A DNA stretch of 20,559 bases, taken from positions 1 to 20,559 of the forward strand of contig URYW01000026.1 of NCBI GenBank assembly GCA_900552145.1, written 5' to 3'. The notes beneath the pieces were generated by a model. That model ran no database searches. It saw nothing but the letters and a program-made list of their open reading frames with translations, and was not told where the DNA came from. Shown one piece after another: positions 6,667-11,792 of the stretch (positions are counted from its first letter, which is position 1; every line of letters begins with the position of its first letter). The DNA is from an uncultured Collinsella sp. (GTDB lineage Bacteria; Actinomycetota; Coriobacteriia; Coriobacteriales; Coriobacteriaceae). The translations under genes were made by a program, and so were the position numbers.

Positions 6667-7149
6667 CTAATAGTCAAGGTCCTCGATATCCTGGAAGGTA
6701 AAGGGGTTGTTCGGGACGATCTCAAGATACTGAGCCGGAATCGCGGTGAAGATGCCAAGGTCCTGCCCAAAGCTTTCAAGACGATCCATATAGCGATCGC
6801 AGAAGACGTCGTGTGCCTCGTCGAAGCCGTCGACAATGTAGCGACGTGCGGCGATTTTGACGAGCTCATCGTCGGGGATGCCGTAGAGCTCATCGATGTC
6901 GGCGAGATACTCGACGGGATCAAGCGGCTGACGGGTGTTGCTGAAGACGATGAAAGCCTCCGGAAGGCCATCGATCTTGCGCTTGAAGCGAAGCATCCAG
7001 ATGCTCTTCGCGGTCAGAAGCGACCCAATGTTGAGGAAACGGGGGTTGTCGTTGCCGCGGTAGGTGTAGCGGCGGCCGGCAACATCGATGACGAGGGGGA
7101 GGCCGTAGCCCTTCTGGACGATCTTGTTTTTGGTGTTAATGGTGCTCAT
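6667..7149 (-). CDS. Hypothetical protein of the helicase-mob block
   Basis: A 160-residue protein of unrecognised family. It opens with a Lys-rich stretch, then beta-like segments (LPLVIDVAGRRYTYRG), a basic middle (MLRFKRK) and an acidic, helical C-terminus. Aromatic residues are frequent and no membrane helix or metal motif is seen. The start is firm: AAGGAG lies 6 bases before ATG. It sits between a DnaB-like ATPase and a ribbon-helix-helix gene; position suggests a part in element replication or transfer, but nothing in the sequence specifies it. Confidence 0.75.
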   Translation of the reverse strand: MSTINTKNKIVQKGYGLPLVIDVAGRRYTYRGNDNPRFLNIGSLLTAKSIWMLRFKRKIDGLPEAFIVFSNTRQPLDPVEYLADIDELYGIPDDELVKIAARRYIVDGFDEAHDVFCDRYMDRLESFGQDLGIFTAIPAQYLEIVPNNPFTFQDIEDLDY

Positions 7150-7169
7150 ATGAGACTCCTTGGGGTTGG

Positions 7170-7191
7170 GCGGGGCGCAAACGCGCCCCGC
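7170..7191. repeat. Intergenic GC-rich hairpin
   Basis: GCGGGGCGC and GCGCCCCGC form a perfect 9-bp stem around a 4-base loop in the 48-base gap between the ATPase and the hypothetical gene. No T-tract follows on the reverse strand, so it is more likely an mRNA-processing or stability element than a terminator. Confidence 0.55.
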
Positions 7192-7197
7192 AGATTG

Positions 7198-8064
7198 CTA
7201 TGCGACGCCGGCGAAGTGGTGATACGCCGGCCAGTACGTCAGATCGACGCGGCCACCAGCAGCGCCGTTACGGTTCTTCTTGACATCGACATGGAGATCG
7301 CGGCTGTCGTTCTCGGCATCCTCGCGGTCGGTCTTGATCGAGAGGATGACGTCTGCATCGAACTCGAGCTTGGCGGTGCCGCGGAAGCTGCCGTCCTTGC
7401 CGGTGATGGCGACGGCGATGACGGGGGTGCGCTCGTGATGCGCAATCTGCGCGAGACCGAAGGACACGCGGTCGAGGATATCGGTCGTCGAGAACGCCGG
7501 CGTCGATACGGTGACCAGCTGGGCGTAGTCGACAATCACCGCCGGCGGGATGCCATCGCGGATGGCGATGGCGTGCACCGCCTCGGTGAGGCCCTCGATG
7601 CTGTGGCCGCGCACGTCGTCCATCGTGAGGTCGTCGACGATGACGAGGTTGTCTGAGATGGCGCGGACGGCCGCGATGGTGCCATCGGCAGCCTCGCGCT
7701 TGTCGTCGTCGCTAAAGTCCGCCTCGGTGAGCGGCGTGCCGCCGGGGACGAGGCACGACGCGGCTGGAAGGATGCGACGAACGCAGGCCGCGCGGGCGAT
7801 CTCATAACTGGCAATCACCACGCGGCGATGGCGCGCCATGGAGAGGCCCATGTTCAAGATGAGGTCCGTCTTGCCGCCGCCGGCGACGCCAGTGAGGAGC
7901 ACGAGCTCCTCGCCGAGCCCGTTGAGCTCGGCGCTGAGCGGAGCGGGCTCGAAGGTAACGCGGCCGTCGGCGCCGGTGAAGACGGCGTCGAGGCGGTCGA
8001 GCAGGGGACGGATGCCGCTGCGGAAGGCCGGCGGCACGGCGGGAGTATGGTTGGGGCTAGACAT
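7198..8064 (-). CDS. Minimal DnaB-like (SF4) ATPase/helicase core
   Basis: A 288-residue protein with the RecA-type core of DnaB-family replicative helicases. Walker A is GVAGGGKT at 59-66. Walker B is VIVDYAQLV at 176-184, close to the IDYLQLM of DnaB. The segment around 226-240 (SFRGTAKLEFDADVIL) parallels the DnaB SxxRxS...IEQDADVV motif. KKNRNGAAG at 262-270 parallels the KNRNG block. The DnaB N-terminal primase-interaction domain is absent, so the protein is little more than the motor. It overlaps the excisionase-like gene by 8 bases and has GAGGAG upstream. It probably supports autonomous or rolling-circle replication of the excised element; a RadA/RepA-like role is possible. Confidence 0.8.
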   Translation of the reverse strand: MSSPNHTPAVPPAFRSGIRPLLDRLDAVFTGADGRVTFEPAPLSAELNGLGEELVLLTGVAGGGKTDLILNMGLSMARHRRVVIASYEIARAACVRRILPAASCLVPGGTPLTEADFSDDDKREAADGTIAAVRAISDNLVIVDDLTMDDVRGHSIEGLTEAVHAIAIRDGIPPAVIVDYAQLVTVSTPAFSTTDILDRVSFGLAQIAHHERTPVIAVAITGKDGSFRGTAKLEFDADVILSIKTDREDAENDSRDLHVDVKKNRNGAAGGRVDLTYWPAYHHFAGVA

Positions 8065-8278
8065 CGCGCTTCTCCTCGTCAGTGATCGAGTTGATGTAAG
8101 AGATGAAACTGGGTGCGAACACGCGGATGTGGCGCATAGCCTTGGTGCACGCGCCGGAGGCGTGCATCAGCTTGTAGGCCGTGGGGCGGCTGACGCCCAG
8201 CTCCGTCATGACGCGGTCGGGGGACCAGAAAAGGGGCCCGTCGTTAAGGTGATAATCGACGGAGGCCTCAGTATCCAT
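8057..8278 (-). CDS. Excisionase-like helix-turn-helix protein
   Basis: A 73-residue protein dominated by a MerR/HTH_17-type helix-turn-helix: SPDRVMTELGVSRPTAYKLM (19-38), then a basic wing and an IRVF...FISYI ending. Such proteins act as recombination directionality factors or as small operon regulators in integrative elements. AAGGAGG sits 5 bases before ATG, an optimal ribosome-binding site. It is the first gene of the reverse block and overlaps the DnaB-like gene by 8 bases. It is separated from the integrase by the 497-residue gene, unlike the usual adjacent xis-int arrangement. Confidence 0.75.
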   Translation of the reverse strand: MDTEASVDYHLNDGPLFWSPDRVMTELGVSRPTAYKLMHASGACTKAMRHIRVFAPSFISYINSITDEEKRDV

Positions 8279-8448
8279 GTTTCCTCCTTAATATCGTGTG
8301 GGATAGAGTGGCTCGCGCAAGCTGACTGTAGTTTCGCTTGGTTTCCTATGGTGAGGAATGGCCGCTGGCAAGTTCGGGTATCAGGTTGGAAACAGGCTGA
8401 TTACCTGCGAAAATGAATTGTTATTGAATAGTTAAATGGGAGTTAAGA

Positions 8449-9942
8449 TTGCAGAACGGGCTGAGATGGCGGCAACGGGTGGGGCTCGCGCTCGATAAAG
8501 AAACCGGTCTGTTGGGGAATTGCTTCACCGTCGACATCGAAGACGACGATCTTGTTTTTACCTTTGACGACACGCCGTTTAATCGGGATGCGCCGATGCC
8601 GAGGGTTGATTCGGACGACGTCATATCAAGGCTGATCAACCTTGTCGAGCCCATTCCCGGGCGCACCTATATTGCCCCGGTTCGTGCGGGGCAATATAGG
8701 TGCCTAGCGCATGTCGCCGATAGGGAGAATGAATACCGCCTCGTCGACCCTTCCTTCGAGGAGCTCATTGATCTTGCCTATGAAATCGGCCCTCTTTTTG
8801 GAACGTATGATTTCGACAGCGGCATGGTCTGCGGCCTAACGGTTCGAGAACCTGTTGACTGGTGGAGGGCGGCCGCCGGTGCGCTATCGTGCGCGATGCG
8901 AATGAGGGACGCCGCAAGTGACGAAACGTATTGGCGATTTATGTCTTCAGAGGTCGAGCTGTGCAGGGCGGTTACCGATGAGCTTCGGGTCCTTAAAGCG
9001 ATCTATATCTCTGATCTCGGATTTCCGGGGGCTTACGGTAGGATGATTACCGTCGGAGAAAGCGAATACCATCGCGCGTTTCCGGCTGTGTCGGCCTCTG
9101 ACGAACCGGCGGGCGTGTACTATCGAGGTGGATTCGAAAGCAAGGGTGGCGTAAGGTGTGAGCCTTCTCCCTACCCTATCTTTATTCGTCACAGCGATTG
9201 GGCCAAGAGACGTTTCGACCTGTATCAGAACAAAAAGCTGTCGGAGTTATCGAAGGGGTTTGTTGTTTCTCCCCAGGATGGCATGCGATCTGTTTGCGTC
9301 CGGAATGGCGATTCCGTTGATGCCCTTTACGTGGTTCGCGTCGAGGGAGGTAGCGCCGATTGCGAGGCCGGGTCGGACCCGTATCGATTTGGGGCGCTTC
9401 CCGACGGCGGGGACTATTCGGTGTTCGTGAATTCGATTCTTTACCCGAATCCGGTTTGGTACAAAATGTACGGCAACTTATATGACGTCATGGTCAGGGT
9501 TCACACAAGGCGCAATTCTCTTGATTATGAGTTGGGAAGAGTCTCGACAGAGTTCTATGAGTGCGCGCTGGAGCGTATCTGGTGCGCCTTCGCGCGACAG
9601 GCGATAGAAGGCAGGTCTGTGGCCTGCCGCAATTGTGGCAGGGCCTTTGTGATCCACAGAGGGGAAAGGACTCGCCAGTACTGTGATGCAATCTGTAGGG
9701 ATTCTTATAACAAGAAGGTGAAGAAGGAGGAAAGGGCTCGGCGGATCAGATGCGTGATCGCGGCGCATTTGGTCGGGCGCTCGTTCACCTTGTCGTCGAT
9801 ATGCGAATGCATCGGGGCGCCGGGTAAGGAAGCGGAAGTTGACTCCGTGATGCGCGAGATGGAACGGGACGGCTGGACGTTTAAGCGTAGGAGCGGGCGG
9901 TACCCCTCATTTACAGTGGAATATTCTGCACCTGAGTCTTAA
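8449..9942 (+). CDS. Unrecognised 497-residue protein with zinc-finger-like C-terminus
   Basis: No family is recognised for most of the protein. Near the C-terminus CxxC (C393, C396) and CxxxC (C412, C416) enclose a basic stretch and are followed by a Lys/Arg-rich helix. This resembles CGNR-type or other short zinc fingers. A helical, possibly winged-helix segment closes the protein. The body has many aromatic and acidic residues and no membrane helix or nucleotide-binding motif. The start is TTG 8449, with GGGAG six bases upstream; a stop lies just upstream in frame, and the first in-frame ATG is near residue 49. GC is visibly lower than in the helicase-mob block. It stands alone on the forward strand between xis-like and int genes, a typical cargo position. 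It carries a strong internal hairpin (8663-8703). Confidence 0.75.
   Translation: MQNGLRWRQRVGLALDKETGLLGNCFTVDIEDDDLVFTFDDTPFNRDAPMPRVDSDDVISRLINLVEPIPGRTYIAPVRAGQYRCLAHVADRENEYRLVDPSFEELIDLAYEIGPLFGTYDFDSGMVCGLTVREPVDWWRAAAGALSCAMRMRDAASDETYWRFMSSEVELCRAVTDELRVLKAIYISDLGFPGAYGRMITVGESEYHRAFPAVSASDEPAGVYYRGGFESKGGVRCEPSPYPIFIRHSDWAKRRFDLYQNKKLSELSKGFVVSPQDGMRSVCVRNGDSVDALYVVRVEGGSADCEAGSDPYRFGALPDGGDYSVFVNSILYPNPVWYKMYGNLYDVMVRVHTRRNSLDYELGRVSTEFYECALERIWCAFARQAIEGRSVACRNCGRAFVIHRGERTRQYCDAICRDSYNKKVKKEERARRIRCVIAAHLVGRSFTLSSICECIGAPGKEAEVDSVMREMERDGWTFKRRSGRYPSFTVEYSAPES
8663..8703. repeat. Perfect 16-bp-arm inverted repeat inside a coding region
   Basis: GCACCTATATTGCCCC (8663-8678) and its exact reverse complement (8688-8703) flank a 9-base loop. 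It covers codons about 72-85 of the 497-residue gene and keeps the frame open. In mRNA it would be a very stable hairpin about 215 bases after the start codon. Confidence 0.9.
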
Positions 9943-9960
9943 CCGACCAAGGGCGCGGAC

Positions 9961-11217
9961 CTACCCGTTCAGCAGACGGCCAATGGTGTCCCCGGCCACA
10001 CGGGAACGTTCCTCGAATGCATGGGCGTAGATGTTGAGCGTGGTCGAGGCGGACTTGTGGCCAAGCTGGGCCTGAACGGTCTTGACGTCCAGGCCCTCGG
10101 CAACGAGAAGGCTAGCGACGGTGTGCCGGAGCTCGTGGACAGTTAGTCCCTGATAGCCTTTTCCCCGCGTGAACGTTCTTCCGCCATAAGTCTTGGTGAC
10201 GACGCCTATCGTGTATTCGCCCCAGCCGTTATCGACGCAGAAGTTCCGGAAGAACTTGTCGAAACCGTCTGGGTCAATCCGTTGCCCGTATTTTCCGTTG
10301 ATGACTGGCATGCGCTCGTCCTGGGTGAGAGGCTCTATGGAGTGCTTCTGACGGAGGTCATTGATGTGCTCTAGGTCAAGACGCTGGCTGTTCTTCCAGA
10401 TGGCGAGTATTCGTGCCAAGGTGTCATCCATGCAAACACGCCGGCCTGCTGAGCCCATTTTGGGATTGCGGAGCACCTTGTCCTTTGCATATTGGTTATA
10501 AAACGTGATTGTATTGTTGGAGAAATCGACGTCGCCCCAGCTAAGCCCTAGCATCTCACCGCGTCTGCAACCCGTTCCAAGGATGATGAGGACTCCGACG
10601 TATTTGGCATCTCCCTCTGTTTCAATTTTACGGAGCACGGCTTTCCTGAATCTTCGGGCTTCAGAGAGGGTGAGGCTGTTCCTCTTGTTTTCTTGAGGCG
10701 GCTTTGGGAAATCGACCATATCTGCGGGGTTGTTGGGAATTTCCCCATCTCGATATGCCTGTTTAAGTACCTGTCTTAGTTTGACATGGACCTTGTAGAG
10801 GCCGTTTTCTGAAAGTGGCCTTTCGTCTCCGCAGTCTTCCGTCCACACCGCTCGCCTCGCGCGCTCGGCCGAATATGCATTACGGATTCGCGAGGGAGTT
10901 AGGGATGTGAGCGCCATGCCGCGGAAAAGCCTTTCGATCTTTTTGATCTCAAGTGCTTCCCGGTCATAGGCGAGGGGCGAGTTCAATTTGTGCTGGGCAT
11001 GGAACCTGCTCGAATAGCTTGCAACGGTATCTTTTGATCCAGCAACCTGTCCGTCTTCGTATTCGAGCCGGTAGCGGGCAAGTTCCTTTTTGGCATCCGA
11101 TTTGAGTCCATGCACCGTTCGCTTGGGCGCGCGTTTGTACCTCCCATTGGCGTCCTTTTCCGGAAGGTTGAAGGTGATGAGCCAAGTGTTGGGCTTTCGG
11201 CCCTTTTCGATAGCCAT
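9961..11217 (-). CDS. int: Tyrosine recombinase (integrase) of the element
   Basis: A 418-residue site-specific recombinase. The N-terminal part has an AP2-like arm-binding segment (about 1-55, basic). A SAM-like core-binding domain follows (about 65-165), then the catalytic domain (about 180-410). Catalytic residues in view are R218 (TGCRRGE), K253 in the beta-hairpin, H361 and R364 (HELRHT), H387 (LGHKS) and the nucleophile Y397 (NIYAH). The start at ATG 11217 is chosen because GGGAG lies 8 bases upstream; the open frame extends to 11376 but runs through a palindrome. It faces away from the attachment junction about 240 bases distant. Domain set and length are normal for ICE integrases of the Tn916/phage type. 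Confidence 0.95.
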   Translation of the reverse strand: MAIEKGRKPNTWLITFNLPEKDANGRYKRAPKRTVHGLKSDAKKELARYRLEYEDGQVAGSKDTVASYSSRFHAQHKLNSPLAYDREALEIKKIERLFRGMALTSLTPSRIRNAYSAERARRAVWTEDCGDERPLSENGLYKVHVKLRQVLKQAYRDGEIPNNPADMVDFPKPPQENKRNSLTLSEARRFRKAVLRKIETEGDAKYVGVLIILGTGCRRGEMLGLSWGDVDFSNNTITFYNQYAKDKVLRNPKMGSAGRRVCMDDTLARILAIWKNSQRLDLEHINDLRQKHSIEPLTQDERMPVINGKYGQRIDPDGFDKFFRNFCVDNGWGEYTIGVVTKTYGGRTFTRGKGYQGLTVHELRHTVASLLVAEGLDVKTVQAQLGHKSASTTLNIYAHAFEERSRVAGDTIGRLLNG

Positions 11218-11241
11218 GGGCGCGTCTCCCGCTGATGGGTT

Positions 11242-11297
11242 GGATACGATACTCCCTGCCCGTGCCTTTAAAGGCACGGGCAGGGAGTATCGTATCC
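11242..11297. repeat. Perfect 56-bp palindrome upstream of the integrase
   Basis: Bases 11242-11269 are the exact reverse complement of 11270-11297, with no loop; the centre is TTTAAA. It lies 24 bases upstream of the integrase start, between the ribosome-binding site and the arm-type repeats. In an integrase mRNA starting further upstream it would be a 28-bp hairpin. No T-tract follows on either side, so it is not a standard terminator. Confidence 0.95.
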
Positions 11298-11312
11298 CGA
11301 ATCGTGAAAAAA

Positions 11313-11352
11313 ATTCACCCACAAGTGCAAAATTGCGGGTGAATTGCGGGTG
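11313..11352. repeat. Tandem 11-bp repeats plus inverted copy, candidate integrase arm sites
   Basis: AATTGCGGGTG occurs twice in tandem (11331-11341 and 11342-11352). An inverted copy of its core, ATTCACCC, lies at 11313-11320 and matches GGGTGAAT at 11337-11344. Short repeated and inverted motifs between int and the crossover site are typical arm-type binding sites for tyrosine recombinases. Binding is inferred from position. Confidence 0.5.
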
Positions 11353-11456
11353 AAACTTTTTGTAAATCATAAACAACCATGAGCAGAATAGGCTGAATAC
11401 CTGCTATTTTCTTTACTGTAATTATTATTGATTTACTATAGTTAATAGGAATTACT

Positions 11457-11506
11457 CCGGGCTCATAACCCGGAGGTCGTAGGTTCAAATCCTGCCCCCG
11501 CGACCA
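11457..11506 (+). other. Attachment junction: 3' fragment of initiator-type tRNA-Met (CAT)
   Basis: The fragment begins at the anticodon stem CCGGG/CCCGG (11457-11461/11469-11473), with loop CTCATAA and anticodon CAT at 11464-11466. It continues through variable loop, T-arm (GTAGG, TTCAAAT, CCTGC), acceptor strand CCCCGCG, discriminator A and encoded CCA (11504-11506). Three G-C pairs next to the anticodon loop mark an initiator-type tRNA. The 5' acceptor strand and D-arm are absent; AT-rich element DNA takes their place. This is the displaced 3' end left when an element integrates in a tRNA gene, so the intact copy should lie at the far left end. It is not a functional tRNA gene. Confidence 0.85.
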
Positions 11507-11515
11507 AGAACTTGC

Positions 11516-11545
11516 AGCTCGTCGGCCTAGCCGGCGAGCTTTTTT
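11516..11545 (+). terminator. Rho-independent terminator of the tRNA
   Basis: AGCTCGTCGGC and GCCGGCGAGCT form an 11-bp stem (one T-G wobble) with a 3-base loop, followed by five T residues. It starts 9 bases after the tRNA CCA. It is the original chromosomal tRNA terminator, now cut off from the intact tRNA. Confidence 0.85.
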
Positions 11546-11595
11546 GTTATTTCGGGACCGTGTTTTCGGTCCAATTCTCGGCCTCTCAAACAAAA

Positions 11596-11650
11596 TCTCG
11601 ATCTGTAACATCTAGACCCGATTTGGGCGGCTAGGTGTTACAGATTGAGA
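11596..11650. repeat. 20-bp-arm hairpin between tRNA terminator and reductase gene
   Basis: Arms 11596-11615 and 11631-11650 pair over 20 positions in RNA, with two G-U wobbles; the 15-base loop contains an inner CCC/GGG. The TGTAACA/TGTTACA cores make it look like an operator or a small dispersed repeat. It lies about 140 bases upstream of the flavoenzyme gene on the host side. No T-tract follows. Confidence 0.7.
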
Positions 11651-11792
11651 CAAACCGACGGGCCGCCCTGCCCCATCCACCTGCCGCTACCTGCTGTCCG
11701 CCGATTTCCGTTGCGCTGTTGTATTCCCATGCCATATCCTCTAGACAACTACGCGGCAACATCGCCGCCGCGCCTACAAGAGAGGAATGTCC

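Larger units (their letters stand above)
1..11506. mobile_element. Right-hand part of an integrative conjugative or mobilizable element
   Basis: The stretch holds a tyrosine recombinase, an excisionase-like HTH protein, a DnaB-like ATPase, a ribbon-helix-helix protein, an HxH relaxase and a VirD4/TraG coupling protein. It ends in a 3' tRNA fragment with no 5' half, as left at the distal junction when an element integrates into a tRNA 3' end. The intact tRNA and the left junction should lie upstream of base 1, so the element is longer than what is shown. No VirB4, VirB6 or lytic transglycosylase gene is in view, so whether it is self-transmissible cannot be decided. Base composition is mosaic: very GC-rich from 163 to 6608, intermediate to 8278, clearly lower from 8449 to 11456. 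Confidence 0.85.

Noticed and set aside
6601..7656. Forward 351-codon frame opposite the helicase and hypothetical genes
   Set aside because: It is antisense to two genes with strong ribosome-binding sites, one with Walker motifs, and it runs through the 6624-6655 terminator hairpin.
11242..11297. Palindrome as rho-independent terminator
   Set aside because: No T-tract follows on either strand, and it is placed upstream rather than downstream of a gene.
11457..11506. Functional tRNA-Met gene
   Set aside because: Acceptor 5' strand and D-arm are missing upstream, so only the 3' fragment at an attachment junction is present.
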